Positions 1 to 9,069 of a stretch of 64,000 bases of DNA are shown here, in pieces. The DNA lies in the NCBI RefSeq assembly GCF_028993575.1, contig NZ_CP118615.1, positions 5,361,001 through 5,425,000 of the forward strand, read 5' to 3'. Under the pieces are notes generated by a model. That model had not been told where the DNA came from. It made no database searches and saw nothing but the letters and a program-made list of their open reading frames with translations. Within the stretch, counting starts at the first letter, position 1. Each line of letters begins with the position of its first letter. Made by a program: the position numbers and the translations under genes. Source of the stretch: Micromonospora cathayae (lineage in GTDB: Bacteria; Actinomycetota; Actinomycetes; Mycobacteriales; Micromonosporaceae).

Positions 1-1
1 C

Positions 2-772
2 GCGGAGCTGTTGTTCTACCTGTGCTTCCCGGCGCTGCTGGCGCTGGTGCGCCGGATCCGGCCGGAGCGGCTGTGGGCGTGGGCGATCGGTGTGCTGGCG
101 GTCATCACGCTGGTGGTGCCGTTCGTGGTGCGGTTGGTGGTGCCGTCGGCGAACCCGATGCCGTTCATCGAGCTGAGCGCCGAGCAGTTCTGGATCCTGT
201 TCCACTTCCCGCCGGTCCGGATGCTGGAGTTCTTCGTCGGCATGCTGCTGGCCCGGATCGTGCTGACCAACCGCCGGGTGCCGCTGACCTTCGGCGGGGC
301 GATGGCGCTCGTGGTCGCCGCGTACGGCCTCGGCCCGCTGTTCCCGCCCGAGTTCCGGATGGTGGCGGTGATGGCGGTGCCGCTGGCCCTGCTGATCCCG
401 GCCGGCGCGGTGGCCGACATGCGCCGGACCCGGCCGACCCTGCTCAGCAGCAAACCGATGGTCTACCTGGGCAACCTGGCGTACGCGTTCTACCTGGTGC
501 ACCTCCAGGTGCTGATCTTCGGCAGCCGCTGGCTCGGCACCGACCAGCCGGGCAGCACGCCGTTCGGGATCGCCATGCTGGTGCTGCTGTTCGCCGTGTC
601 GGTAGCGCTGTCGTGGCTGCTGTTCACGCTGGTGGAGCAGCCGATGATGCGCCGCTTCGGGTCGAAGCGACGCGGCCGCCGGCCGATCCCGCCAACCGTC
701 CCGGCAGCGTCCGAGCCGGTCACTCCGACCGCTGCGGACGCTGCCCCCGAACCCACGGGTGGAGTCAGATGA
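2..772 (+). CDS. Acyltransferase-3 family membrane O-acyltransferase, 5'-truncated by the window edge
   Basis: This is the C-terminal part (about 256 residues) of a polytopic membrane protein of the acyltransferase-3 (OafA/NodX-like) family. The reading frame is open from the first bases, so the true start lies outside the window. Several hydrophobic helices are visible, followed by a basic, Pro/Ala-rich cytoplasmic tail. The segment [14 protein letters not shown], the [19 protein letters not shown] helix and the final VEQPMMRRF motif recur almost unchanged in the complete gene at 7739-8914, so the two are paralogues. Family members transfer acyl groups from acyl-CoA to sugars or other hydroxyls at the membrane. 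In a natural-product cluster that would suggest O-acylation of a sugar or of the scaffold (inference). Its stop overlaps the next start (ATGA), which indicates translational coupling to the hydroxylase. Confidence 0.85.
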   Translation, partial: AELLFYLCFPALLALVRRIRPERLWAWAIGVLAVITLVVPFVVRLVVPSANPMPFIELSAEQFWILFHFPPVRMLEFFVGMLLARIVLTNRRVPLTFGGAMALVVAAYGLGPLFPPEFRMVAVMAVPLALLIPAGAVADMRRTRPTLLSSKPMVYLGNLAYAFYLVHLQVLIFGSRWLGTDQPGSTPFGIAMLVLLFAVSVALSWLLFTLVEQPMMRRFGSKRRGRRPIPPTVPAASEPVTPTAADAAPEPTGGVR

Positions 773-2343
773 CCACGCAGCGACCGACGACGGACGATGC
801 CCGACCCGGCACGCGTCCCCTGACCGGCGACGAGTACGTGGAGAGCCTGCGCGACGACCGGGAGATCTACCTGTACGGCGAGCGGGTGAAGAACGTCGCC
901 GAGCACCCGGCGTTCCGCAACCCGGTCCGGATGACCGCCCGGCTGTACGACGCGCTGCACGACCCGGCGAACCGGGGGGTGCTGACCGTCCCCACCGACA
1001 CCGGCAGCAACGGTTTCACCCACGCGTTCTTCACCACCCCGCGCAGCGCCGACGACCTGGTGGCCGCGCAGCGGGCGATCACCGCCTGGTCCCGGCTCAG
1101 CTACGGCTGGATGGGGCGCAGCCCCGACTACAAGGCGTCGTTCCTGGGCACGCTGGGCGCGAACGCGGACTTCTACGAGCCGTTCGCCGACAACGCCCGG
1201 CGGTGGTACAAGGAGTCGCAGGAGAAGGTCCTGTACTGGAACCACGCGATCGTGCACCCGCCGGTGGACCGGAACCTCCCGCCGGACCAGGTGGGCGACG
1301 TGTTCGTGCACGTGGAGAAGGAGACCGACGCCGGGCTGGTGGTCAGCGGCGCCAAGGTGGTCGCCACCGGGTCGGCGCTGACCCACTACAACTTCATCGC
1401 CCACCACGGCCTGCCGATCAAGGACCGGAAGTTCGCGCTGGTCGCCACGATCCCGATGGACGCGCCGGGCCTCAAGCTGATCTGCCGTACCTCGTACACG
1501 GCGACGGCGGCGGTGATGGGCAGCCCGTTCGACTACCCGCTGTCGTCCCGGCTGGACGAGAACGACGCCATCCTGGTGCTGGACAAGGTGCTGATCCCCT
1601 GGGAGAACGTGTTCGTCTACGGCCACCTGGGCAAGGCGATGCTGTTCTCCGGCCGGGCCGGTTTCGTGGAGCGGTTCACCTTCCACGGCTGCACCCGGCT
1701 GGCGGTGAAGCTGGAGTTCCTGGCCGGGCTGCTGACCAAGGCGTTGGAGATCACCGGCACCCGCGACTTCCGGGGCATCCAGTCCCGGCTCGGTGAGGTG
1801 CTGGCCTGGCGGGCCCTGTTCCTGGGGCTCTCCGACGCGGCGGCCCGCAACCCGGTGCCGTGGAAGAACGGCGCGGTGCTGCCCAACCCGGCGTACGGGC
1901 TGGCGTACCGGTGGTTCATGCAGGTCGGCTACCCGCGGATCTGCGAGATCATCCGGCAGGACGTGGCCAGCGGGCTGATCTACCTCAACTCCAGCGCGGA
2001 GGACTTCCACAACCCGGAGGTCCGCCCCTACCTGGACCGCTACCTGCGCGGCTCGAACGGCATCGACGCCACCGAGCGGGTCAAGGTGATGAAGCTGCTG
2101 TGGGACGCGGTGGGCTCCGAGTTCGGCAGCCGGCACGAACTGTACGAGATGAACTACGCCGGCAACCACGAGAACACCCGGATCGAGATGCTGGCGTCGC
2201 AGACCGCCGACGGCCAGCTCGACGGGTTCAAGGCGTTCGTCGAGCAGTGCCTCGACGAGTACGACCTGGACGGCTGGACGGCCCCGGACCTGTCGTCGTT
2301 CAGCGAGTTGCGCGCCGAGCGGGGCCGGCTGCTCAACGGCTGA
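769..2343 (+). CDS. 4-hydroxyphenylacetate 3-hydroxylase (HpaB/SgcC) family FADH2-dependent monooxygenase
   Basis: The protein has 524 residues, the normal length for the HpaB family of two-component flavin monooxygenases, which hydroxylate phenols ortho to the OH using FADH2 from a separate reductase. Family landmarks visible include the N-terminal [20 protein letters not shown] block, a central [22 protein letters not shown] flavin/substrate region, and the C-terminal LIYLNSS...[14 protein letters not shown] block. The closest functional model is SgcC of C-1027, which hydroxylates carrier-protein-tethered beta-tyrosine. The aminomutase at 32140-33744 and the free carrier protein at 16465-16740 support a similar role here (inference). 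The start ATG overlaps the upstream stop (ATGA). No flavin reductase gene is seen in the window, so FADH2 must come from elsewhere. Confidence 0.9.
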   Translation: MTTQRPTTDDARPGTRPLTGDEYVESLRDDREIYLYGERVKNVAEHPAFRNPVRMTARLYDALHDPANRGVLTVPTDTGSNGFTHAFFTTPRSADDLVAAQRAITAWSRLSYGWMGRSPDYKASFLGTLGANADFYEPFADNARRWYKESQEKVLYWNHAIVHPPVDRNLPPDQVGDVFVHVEKETDAGLVVSGAKVVATGSALTHYNFIAHHGLPIKDRKFALVATIPMDAPGLKLICRTSYTATAAVMGSPFDYPLSSRLDENDAILVLDKVLIPWENVFVYGHLGKAMLFSGRAGFVERFTFHGCTRLAVKLEFLAGLLTKALEITGTRDFRGIQSRLGEVLAWRALFLGLSDAAARNPVPWKNGAVLPNPAYGLAYRWFMQVGYPRICEIIRQDVASGLIYLNSSAEDFHNPEVRPYLDRYLRGSNGIDATERVKVMKLLWDAVGSEFGSRHELYEMNYAGNHENTRIEMLASQTADGQLDGFKAFVEQCLDEYDLDGWTAPDLSSFSELRAERGRLLNG

Positions 2344-2386
2344 GTGCCCCGGCGCGCGTCCCGACCCCTTCCCCTGTGAGGCAACC

Positions 2387-3217
2387 ATGGACCAGCACGG
2401 GCACGACGCCGCCGTCATCGGCCGGCACTACGACGAGCGTACGCCGATCGAGGACGCGTTCCGCAACGGGCAGACGCACATGTGGTACTGGTACGACGAG
2501 CAGGACGACACCCCGCTGCCCGAGGCCGTGCACCGGATGAGCCGCAAAGTCTGCGAGACGCTGGGGCTGCGCCCCGGTGAGCGGCTCCTCGACGCCGGCT
2601 GCGGCCCCGGCCAGACCGCCGTCTACCTGGCCCAGACGTACGGGGTGCGGGTGACCGGCGTGACGCTGAGCCGGGTGGAGATGGCCGCGGCGGCGGCCCG
2701 TGCCGCGGCGAACGGGCTGGCCGACCAGGTGCGGTTCCAGCTGGCCGACTACATGGCGCTGCCGTTCGCCGACGGCAGCTTCGACGCGGTGCTGGCCCTG
2801 GAGTCGTTGCAGAACGCGCCGGACGCCGCCGGCGCGTTGCGGGAGCTGTTCCGGGTGCTGCGGCCGGGCGGCCGGCTGTCCTTCTCGGACTTCAGCCTGC
2901 GGGCCAACGACGAGCCGGAGCGGATCAGGAAGTTCATGACGACGCTGAAGCTGACCGAGTTGCCGACCCTGGAGCAGTGGTTGGCGCTGACCGAGGCGGC
3001 CGGCTTCGAGATCGAGGAGTACACCCAGTGCGGGCCGCGGGTGTTCGGCCGCAAGGCGAAGTACATCAGCGCGGCCAGCGAGCGCCGCGCCGAGCTGGTG
3101 GCCCAGTTCGGTGACCAGGCGCTGGCGTCGTTCTCGCAGCACGGTCTGGGGTTCTTCGCCCCCCGCAAGAGCCAGGTCGGGTACGTGGTGGTGGCGGCGC
3201 GCCGACCCCACCGCTGA
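2387..3217 (+). CDS. SAM-dependent class I methyltransferase (UbiE/cyclopropane-synthase-like)
   Basis: This 276-residue Rossmann methyltransferase has motif I LLDAGCGPGQTAVYLA at about residues 67-82, an acidic end of beta-2 replaced by GVTLS, the motif ADYMALPFADGSFDAVLALESL at about 115-135, and a post-I LRPGGRLSFSDF strand. The pattern resembles the small-molecule C- or O-methyltransferases of antibiotic clusters. The target atom cannot be read from the sequence. It follows the HpaB-type hydroxylase by 43 bp in the same direction, so O-methylation of the new catechol is one plausible role (inference). The start ATG is preceded by GAGG. It ends just before a block of three strong hairpins. 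Confidence 0.85.
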   Translation: MDQHGHDAAVIGRHYDERTPIEDAFRNGQTHMWYWYDEQDDTPLPEAVHRMSRKVCETLGLRPGERLLDAGCGPGQTAVYLAQTYGVRVTGVTLSRVEMAAAAARAAANGLADQVRFQLADYMALPFADGSFDAVLALESLQNAPDAAGALRELFRVLRPGGRLSFSDFSLRANDEPERIRKFMTTLKLTELPTLEQWLALTEAAGFEIEEYTQCGPRVFGRKAKYISAASERRAELVAQFGDQALASFSQHGLGFFAPRKSQVGYVVVAARRPHR

Positions 3218-3233
3218 CCGGTCGTCGACGAGC

Positions 3234-3345
3234 GGACGCGGCCGCCGCCCTTGCCGGGGCGGCGGCCGCGTCCCTCATGACCGGCTGGGGGGGGAAGCCG
3301 GTCATGCGGGTGCGCCCCCGCCGTGCGGAGTGCGGGGGCGCACCC
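3234..3345. terminator. Three stacked hairpins between convergent genes
   Basis: Three perfect inverted repeats lie back to back: 3234-3250 with 3257-3273 (17 bp, 6-nt loop), 3276-3286 with 3296-3306 (11 bp), and 3308-3321 with 3332-3345 (14 bp). They fill the gap between the methyltransferase (+) and the first berberine-bridge-type gene (-), so they most likely terminate both transcripts. No T-run follows, as is usual in high-GC actinomycetes. Confidence 0.8.
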
Positions 3346-3352
3346 GAGGGGA

Positions 3353-4744
3353 TCAGCTCTGGTCGGCCGGCGGGATGTTGTTGTTGTGCCGGAACACGTT
3401 GGCCGGGTCGTAGGTCGCCTTGATCGACCGCAGGCGGTCCCAGGTGGCTTCCGGGTACGCCTCGTGGATGCGGGCCTTGCTGTCGTCGGCCAGGAAGTTG
3501 ACGTACACGCCCGGCACGCCCTTCGCCAGCGCGGCGGTGAACTCGTCGGCCCAGCGGGTCTGCTCCTCGGCCTGGGCCGGGTCCTCGTACATCGCGGCGA
3601 TGTTGATCATGATGCCGCGGTGCCGGTGCGCGAACGCGGTCTCGTCGGCGGGCACCCGGGAAAGCGCGCCGCCGAGCACCCGGATCTGCACCGCCGGCAT
3701 GGTCGCCGTGGACGCCTTGATCCGGTCCAGGATCATCGTGGCGGTCTCCAGGTCGATGTCGTCCACGAAGAGGTTCCGGGCGGCGGCGACCGGGTGGTAG
3801 TCCTCCTCCTCGGGCGGGTAGACGCCCGGGTACGGCATGGACTCGATCATGTCGGCGTACGGGGTGGCCAGCGCCCGGAACGGGGCGATGGCCTGCTCGG
3901 CCGCCTCGCCGTCGCCCGCGTAGACCATCATGGCCATGACGATCGGCTGGCCGTGCTTGTCCTCCGGCACGAACGGCATCGGCGGGCAGGGCACGATGTT
4001 GACGATGCTGGACAGCTCCTCGGGGGCCTGCTTGGCCAGCTCGACGAAGCCGGCGACGACCTCCGGGGTGCCCGGCAGGAACAGCATGCCGCCGAGGATG
4101 TTGCCCAGCGGGTGCAGGCGGAACTTCAGCCGGGTCAGCACGCCGAAGTTGCCGCCGCCGCCCCGGATCGCCCAGAACAGGTCGGGCTCGTTGTCGGCGT
4201 CGACCCGGCGCAGCTCGCCGTCGGCGGTGACCACCTCGGCGGCCAGGAGGCTGTCGACGCTGAGGCCGTGCTTGCGGACCAGGTAGCCGATGCCGCCGCC
4301 GACGGTGATGCCGCCGAGGCTGACGCTGTCGGTGTCCCCGAAACCGGTGACCAGGTCGTGCTCGGCGGTGGCGGTGGCGTACTCGCCGGCGGTCAGGCCC
4401 GCGCCGGCCCAGGCGGTACGCGCCTCGACGTCGATCTCCAGGTCCTTCAGCGACGACACGTCGAGCACGATGCCCTCGTCGCTGAGACAGAAGATGCTGT
4501 GCCCGCCGCCCTTGACCGTCAGCGGGACGTCGTGTTCCCGGGCCACCGCGATGACCTGCGCGACGCCGGCGGCGTCGACCGGCTTGACGATCACCGGCGG
4601 GCGCTGGTCCATCCCGCCCAGGTAGACGGTGCGGGCCTGGTCGTAGCCGGCGTCACCGGGCTCGAGCACCTCGCCCTTGACGGTGGCGCGCAGCTGGGCG
4701 ACCGGCACGGCGTCCCGCTCGACCGTGGGGGTCTTCTCCACCAT
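3353..4744 (-). CDS. Berberine-bridge-enzyme-like FAD-linked oxidase (PCMH/VAO fold)
   Basis: The protein has 463 residues. The N-terminal PCMH-type FAD-binding domain contains PLTVKGGGHSIFC at about residues 76-88, where the His of GGGH is the expected 8-alpha-histidyl FAD anchor. The second anchor position lies in GFGDTDSVSLGGITVGGGIG and has no Cys, so FAD is probably bound by a single covalent bond. The GGGGNFGVLTRLKFRLHPL segment and a C-terminal BBE domain (YPEATWDRLRSIKATYDPANVF) complete the family pattern. Such enzymes oxidise alcohols, amines or C-H bonds, often forming rings. The start ATG at 4744 is chosen because GAGGAG precedes it; an upstream in-frame ATG at 4780 has no such site. 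It is co-directional with a second family member directly upstream. Confidence 0.88.
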   Translation of the reverse strand: MVEKTPTVERDAVPVAQLRATVKGEVLEPGDAGYDQARTVYLGGMDQRPPVIVKPVDAAGVAQVIAVAREHDVPLTVKGGGHSIFCLSDEGIVLDVSSLKDLEIDVEARTAWAGAGLTAGEYATATAEHDLVTGFGDTDSVSLGGITVGGGIGYLVRKHGLSVDSLLAAEVVTADGELRRVDADNEPDLFWAIRGGGGNFGVLTRLKFRLHPLGNILGGMLFLPGTPEVVAGFVELAKQAPEELSSIVNIVPCPPMPFVPEDKHGQPIVMAMMVYAGDGEAAEQAIAPFRALATPYADMIESMPYPGVYPPEEEDYHPVAAARNLFVDDIDLETATMILDRIKASTATMPAVQIRVLGGALSRVPADETAFAHRHRGIMINIAAMYEDPAQAEEQTRWADEFTAALAKGVPGVYVNFLADDSKARIHEAYPEATWDRLRSIKATYDPANVFRHNNNIPPADQS

Positions 4745-4846
4745 GAAAGATCTCCTCAAGCTCTGCGGCAGCAGTTTCACCAGGGCGCGAGCGGCCCCGC
4801 ACAGATACGTCGTACGGGGCCGCGCGAAATCGACAGTCCGCCGGCA

Positions 4847-6394
4847 TCAATTTCCGGACGGGTCCGCCGCCGGCCGGACCGACAGCGCGTGCCGGAACAC
4901 CTCGTTCGGGTCGTACCGGCGCTTGACCTGCTGCAAGCGGGGGTAGTTGCCGCGGTAGTAGAGGTCGTGCCAGGGCACGCCGGAGGTGTTCCAGGCCGGG
5001 TCCGCCAGGTCCGCGTCCGGGTAGTTGATGTACGAGCCGTCGCTGACCTCGTCCGGCACCGGCACGCCGCCGGTCTCGGCGTACACGTCCCGGTACATCT
5101 CCCGCAGCCGGGCGATGACCGTGTCGTCCTGGGCCTGGTCGGGCCAGACCGACAGGAACGCCGCCTTGAGGATCGAGTCGCGCTGGGCGGTGGCGGTGGC
5201 CGCCGGGTCGATCGCGTTGACCCGGCCGCCGTACCCGATGAGGATGAACTCGATCGGGAAGGCGTCGCCGCCGGACAGGTGCCGGTAGATGGTGGCGAGC
5301 TGACCGTCACGGTAGCCGCGCCGCAGGTACGCCGCCTTGATCTTGATGCGGCGGGAGTCGATGGTGCCGGGGTCACCCCAGCCGGGGTACGACGCCCCGT
5401 ACAGCCAGGGCCGCACCTTCTGCTCGCGGTGCACCGGCTCGGCCGCCACGCCCGCGGTCATCGCCGCCAGGTACCGCTCGACCTGCTCCTCGGCGTCGGG
5501 CACGTCGGCGTCGATGGACGCGCCGACCGAGACCCCCCAGCCGGACCGGTGGCTGGAGACGAAGAAGCCGGTCAGATTGCGGGCCGGCGAGTCCGGGGCG
5601 CTGTTGCGCTCGAACCAGGTGCCGACGTTGCGCATGATCGCGGTGAAGTCGGCCTCGGAGAGCCCCTCCCACGACCAGAGCAGCATCGCGGTCCGCCACC
5701 GCGCCGGGGCCTTGGGCAGCAGGTCGGCGGGGTCGGCCGAGGACTCCCCCGGGGCGCGCAGCCAGTACCGGGTGACGATGCCGAAGTTGCCGCCACCGCC
5801 GCCGGTGTGCGCCCACCACAGGTCGTGGTGCGGGTCCGCCGGATCGTCGGTCGCCACCACCACCCGGACCCCGCCGTCCGCGTCGACCACCACGACCTCG
5901 ACGGCGTGCAGGTAGTCGACGATCGAGCCGTCCCGGCGCGACAGCGGGCCGTACCCGCCGCCGGCGAAGTGGCCGCCGACGCCGACCTCGGCGCACTCGC
6001 CGCCGGGCAGGGTCACCCCCCAGCCCTTGAACAGCACCCGGTACACGTGCCCGAGGGTCGCGCCGGGCTGCACGCTGAACGCCCGCCGCTCGGCGTCGAA
6101 TCGCACCTCGGTCATCTCCGACAGGTCCAGCAGCACCCGGACGTCGGCCGAGGCGGTGAAGTCCTCGAATCCGTGCCCGCCGCTGCGCACCGCGATCCGC
6201 CGGCCGGTGGCGACCGCGTCGGCGACCACGGCCACCACCTGCTCGGTGGTGGTGGCCACCCGGACCTCGTCGGGGCGGGGCACGAAGCGGTGGTTCGTGC
6301 CCCGCAGCAGGCTCTCGTACCGGGGGTCGTCGGGGGTGACGGCGGGGGGTGTCGACAGACCGGGGGCGACAGTGCGCTGGACCGTATCGGTCAC
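4847..6394 (-). CDS. Berberine-bridge-enzyme-like FAD-linked oxidase with bicovalent-FAD motifs
   Basis: The protein has 515 residues. Here both flavin anchors are present: the His of VRSGGHGFEDF and the Cys of PGGECAEVGVGGHFAGGG, the pattern of bicovalently bound FAD seen in enzymes such as glucooligosaccharide oxidase and aclacinomycin oxidoreductase. GGGGNFGIVTRYWLRAPG and the terminal BBE motif RRYDPNEVFRHALSV are also clear. The GTG start at 6394 is chosen because AAGGAACGACC precedes it; the open frame continues upstream without family similarity. It is the first gene of a leftward pair with the BBE-type gene at 3353-4744 and divergent from the LLM oxidoreductase. Bicovalent members often accept bulky, open-site substrates, which fits late-stage tailoring (inference). 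Confidence 0.9.
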   Translation of the reverse strand: MTDTVQRTVAPGLSTPPAVTPDDPRYESLLRGTNHRFVPRPDEVRVATTTEQVVAVVADAVATGRRIAVRSGGHGFEDFTASADVRVLLDLSEMTEVRFDAERRAFSVQPGATLGHVYRVLFKGWGVTLPGGECAEVGVGGHFAGGGYGPLSRRDGSIVDYLHAVEVVVVDADGGVRVVVATDDPADPHHDLWWAHTGGGGGNFGIVTRYWLRAPGESSADPADLLPKAPARWRTAMLLWSWEGLSEADFTAIMRNVGTWFERNSAPDSPARNLTGFFVSSHRSGWGVSVGASIDADVPDAEEQVERYLAAMTAGVAAEPVHREQKVRPWLYGASYPGWGDPGTIDSRRIKIKAAYLRRGYRDGQLATIYRHLSGGDAFPIEFILIGYGGRVNAIDPAATATAQRDSILKAAFLSVWPDQAQDDTVIARLREMYRDVYAETGGVPVPDEVSDGSYINYPDADLADPAWNTSGVPWHDLYYRGNYPRLQQVKRRYDPNEVFRHALSVRPAADPSGN

Positions 6395-6674
6395 GGTCGT
6401 TCCTTCCGGGACACGCCCGGCGGCGGCCCGCCGGGCAGGATGATCGGCTCGGGCCCCCTCAGCGTCCACCGGAGCGCCACCGGTGTCTTCTCCGAGCGTG
6501 CCGTCCCGACCGGCCCGGTCGGGCCGACCGGCACTGAGCAGTTTCGAAGAGGAGCGCGGCGGTGGCTGCCGCCACACTGGACGCCGGCACAGGCCGGCCG
6601 GCGGACGCGCCAGCGTTCCGGCGGACACAGCGACGGGGGTAGCAGCGCCGTCGGGACCGAAGGGGAGAGCGGAC

Positions 6675-7541
6675 GTGCGGATCGGTATGGAGATCGTCAC
6701 CTACGACTGGGCGGGGGGCCCGCAGCGGATCGCCGACACCCTCACCGCCGCGGCCCGCAGCGCCGACGACGCCGGGTTCTCGCTGATCGGTGTGCCCGAC
6801 CACGTCTGGCAGTCCCCGCCCATGGGCGCGGTCGAGCAGCCCTTCCTGGAGTGCTTCACCGTGCTGGCGGCGATCGCGGCGCAGACCAGCCGGGTGCGGC
6901 TGGCCCCGATGGTGGCCGGGGTGCACTTCCGGGCGCCGGGCATGCTGCTGAAGCAGATCAGCACCCTCGACGTGCTGTCCCGGGGCCGGGCGCTGCTCGG
7001 GGTGGGCGTCGGCTGGTACCCCGACGAGGCGCTGGGCATGGGGGTGCCGTTCCCGTCGGTGGGCGAGCGGTTCGCCATGCTCGAGGAGGCGCTGCGGATC
7101 CGGCGGCAGCTGGGGCAGGGTGACGACCGGCCGTTCGTCGGCGAGCACTACCGGTTGGACCGTCCGCTCAACGTCCCGGCCGGGTTCTCCGGCGCGCTCC
7201 CCCCGGTGCTCATCGGCGGCGGCGGCCCGCGCACGCTACGGCTGGTGGCCGGTTACGGTGACGCCTGCAACCTGTACCCGGGCCCGGACCTGGCGGACAA
7301 GCTCGCGCTGCTGCGCCGGTACTGCGACGAGGCCGGCCGCGACTACGACGCGATCGAGAAGACCTGCATCCTGCCGTTCGACGTGTCCACGCCGGAGGCC
7401 ACGAAGGCGCTGATCGGGCAGCTCGGTGACCTCGCCGACGTGGGCGTCCAGACGGCCATCGGGATCCTGGCCGGTCCCGAGCCGCTGCGGGACGTCGAGG
7501 TGGTCGGCGCCGAGGTGATCCCCGCCGTCGGTGACCGGTGA
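6675..7541 (+). CDS. LLM-class (luciferase-like) F420-dependent oxidoreductase
   Basis: This is a 288-residue TIM-barrel protein of the bacterial luciferase-like family. The N-terminal strand MEIVTYDW, the VPDHVWQSPPMG segment, the helix IAAQTSRVRLAPMVAGVHFR, the GRALLGVGVGWYPDEALGMG stretch and PVLIGGGGPRTLRLVAGYGDACN are characteristic of actinobacterial F420-dependent members. Typical reactions are hydride transfers to or from C=C, C=N or alcohol groups. The GTG start at 6675 follows GGGAGAG with good spacing; an upstream extension in the same frame has no family similarity. It is divergent from the bicovalent BBE-type gene, with a 280-bp region between them. The cofactor (F420 rather than FMN) is inferred from the family pattern only. 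Confidence 0.88.
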   Translation: MRIGMEIVTYDWAGGPQRIADTLTAAARSADDAGFSLIGVPDHVWQSPPMGAVEQPFLECFTVLAAIAAQTSRVRLAPMVAGVHFRAPGMLLKQISTLDVLSRGRALLGVGVGWYPDEALGMGVPFPSVGERFAMLEEALRIRRQLGQGDDRPFVGEHYRLDRPLNVPAGFSGALPPVLIGGGGPRTLRLVAGYGDACNLYPGPDLADKLALLRRYCDEAGRDYDAIEKTCILPFDVSTPEATKALIGQLGDLADVGVQTAIGILAGPEPLRDVEVVGAEVIPAVGDR

Positions 7542-7618
7542 CCGACCGGGGGCTGTGCCCGGAGCGGCGGCGTCGGTCGTGGACCGACCGGGGGTGCCCG
7601 GAGCGGCGGCGTCGGTCG
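7540..7618. repeat. Tandem 37-40 bp repeat, each unit a hairpin
   Basis: Two head-to-tail copies (7540-7579 and 7582-7618) match throughout except for a 3-base indel. Each unit begins GACCGAC and ends GTCGGTC, so each can fold on itself. The first overlaps the stop of the LLM gene. A terminator role is likely; duplication of a terminator hairpin is the simplest explanation. Confidence 0.7.
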
Positions 7619-7738
7619 CCGCGGACCGGGCGTGGCCTGTCGCCTCACGGACACAACGGGTAACGACCGGAGTGGATCAGTGCTAACATCCGTGACCTTG
7701 GATTTCGGGGACCAGGATCGGGGATGTGGAGGTGCGCC

Positions 7739-8914
7739 GTGGCGCGTCTGTCGAGTCAGGACGAACTGTCGGCACGGACCTCCTCCCGACCCGGGCAACT
7801 ACCGTCCCTGACGGGGATGCGGTTCATCGCCGCCATGCTGGTGTTCGGCATCCACGTCACCGTGCTGAACCCGTTCGCCTCGTCGGACGCGCAACGCGGC
7901 TTCGAGTGGTTCTTCCTGCACGGCGGCTGGATCGGGGTCGGCTTCTTCTTCGTCCTCAGCGGTTTCGTGCTGACCTGGTCGGCGCGCCCCACGGACACCA
8001 CCCGCGCGTTCTGGCGGCGGCGCTTCTTCAAGATCTACCCCAACCACCTGGTCACCTTCGTCGCGGCGCTGCTGCTGCTCGTCTTCGCCACCGGGGCCAC
8101 CGTCGACCCGCAGCACGCGCTGTACAACCTCCTGCTGATCCAGTCCTGGTTCCCGGAGCTGGAGATCAGGGGCAGCTTCAACGGCCCGTCCTGGTCGCTG
8201 TCCTGCGAGGCGCTGTTCTACCTGTCGTTCCCGTGGCTGCTCCGGCTGATCGACCGGATCCGGCCGGAACGGCTGTGGGCGTGGGCGATCGGCGTGGCGG
8301 CGGCCGTCGTGGCGATCGCCGCCGTGGCGCAGGCCCGCCCGGACGGGCCGCTGCTGCCGGTGGTGTTCCTCGACGACACCGAGTTCTGGCTCGTCTACCA
8401 GTTCCCCGCCACCCGGATGCTGGACTTCGTCTTCGGCATCCTGCTGGCCCGGATCGTGATGACCGGACGCCGGGTACCGGTCGGCCTCGGCGGCGCGACG
8501 GCGCTGGCCGTCGGCGGGTACGTCCTCACCACGCTGACCCCGCCGGCGTTCGGCGTGGTGGCGGTCATGATCGTCCCGCTCGGACTGGTCATCGCGGCGG
8601 CCGCCCGGGCGGACGTCGCCGGCCGGCCGAGCTGGCTGTCCAGCCGGGTCATGGTCTGGCTCGGCGAGGTGTCGTTCGCCTTCTACATGTGGCACAGCCT
8701 GGTGGTGAACTACGGCCACCAGTGGCTCGGGTACCCGCGGTCGAGCACCCCGGTCGCGCTGGCCGAGATCGCGCTGCTCTTCGCGGTCACCCTGCTGCTG
8801 GCGTGGTTGCAGTTCAGCCGGATCGAACAGCCGGTCATGCGCCGCTTCGCCCGGCACCGGCCCGCCCCGGCCGGCGCGGTGCCGGCCCCCCGGGACCGCG
8901 GCCCGGCCGCCTGA
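7739..8914 (+). CDS. Acyltransferase-3 family membrane O-acyltransferase
   Basis: This complete 391-residue member of the acyltransferase-3 family is predicted to have about ten membrane helices. PSLTGMRFIAAMLVFGIHVT at about residues 21-40 is the family N-terminus with the conserved His in helix 1. GGWIGVGFFFVLSGFVLTWS, the following Arg-rich FWRRRFFKIYPNH, and NGPSWSLSCEALFYLSFPWL are the classic OafA-type motifs. It is paralogous to the truncated gene at 2-772. The GTG at 7739 is preferred because GGAGG lies 6 nt upstream; an ATG 15 bp earlier overlaps that site. A possible -10 hexamer TAACAT lies at 7684-7689. The likely role is membrane-linked O-acylation of the cluster product or its sugar (inference). 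Confidence 0.9.
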   Translation: MARLSSQDELSARTSSRPGQLPSLTGMRFIAAMLVFGIHVTVLNPFASSDAQRGFEWFFLHGGWIGVGFFFVLSGFVLTWSARPTDTTRAFWRRRFFKIYPNHLVTFVAALLLLVFATGATVDPQHALYNLLLIQSWFPELEIRGSFNGPSWSLSCEALFYLSFPWLLRLIDRIRPERLWAWAIGVAAAVVAIAAVAQARPDGPLLPVVFLDDTEFWLVYQFPATRMLDFVFGILLARIVMTGRRVPVGLGGATALAVGGYVLTTLTPPAFGVVAVMIVPLGLVIAAAARADVAGRPSWLSSRVMVWLGEVSFAFYMWHSLVVNYGHQWLGYPRSSTPVALAEIALLFAVTLLLAWLQFSRIEQPVMRRFARHRPAPAGAVPAPRDRGPAA

Positions 8915-9069
8915 CCGCTCCGGCTCCGCCGTCACCCCGCGCGGCCGGGGGTCACGCAGAGATGATAGAACGGTCTCAGCGCGTGATCCCGCGGCGGGCG
9001 CTCCGACCCCGCCGCCCCGCGACCGCCGGCCGCACGCTGCCGGGCCGGCACCAACCGGAAGGAGAGCCC

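Noticed and set aside
22..2343. A 773-residue fusion of upstream sequence with the HpaB-type hydroxylase
   Set aside because: The first 249 residues are a wrong-frame reading of the acyltransferase gene; the hydroxylase starts at ATG 769.
490..2418. 642-residue open frame on the minus strand opposite the HpaB-type gene
   Set aside because: It is a compositional shadow of a high-GC gene: Val/Gln/Arg-rich, no family pattern, and it covers a clear HpaB-family gene.
3323..7123. 1266-residue plus-strand open frame across two BBE genes
   Set aside because: The product is Val/Gly/Arg low-complexity sequence antisense to two well-supported flavoprotein genes.
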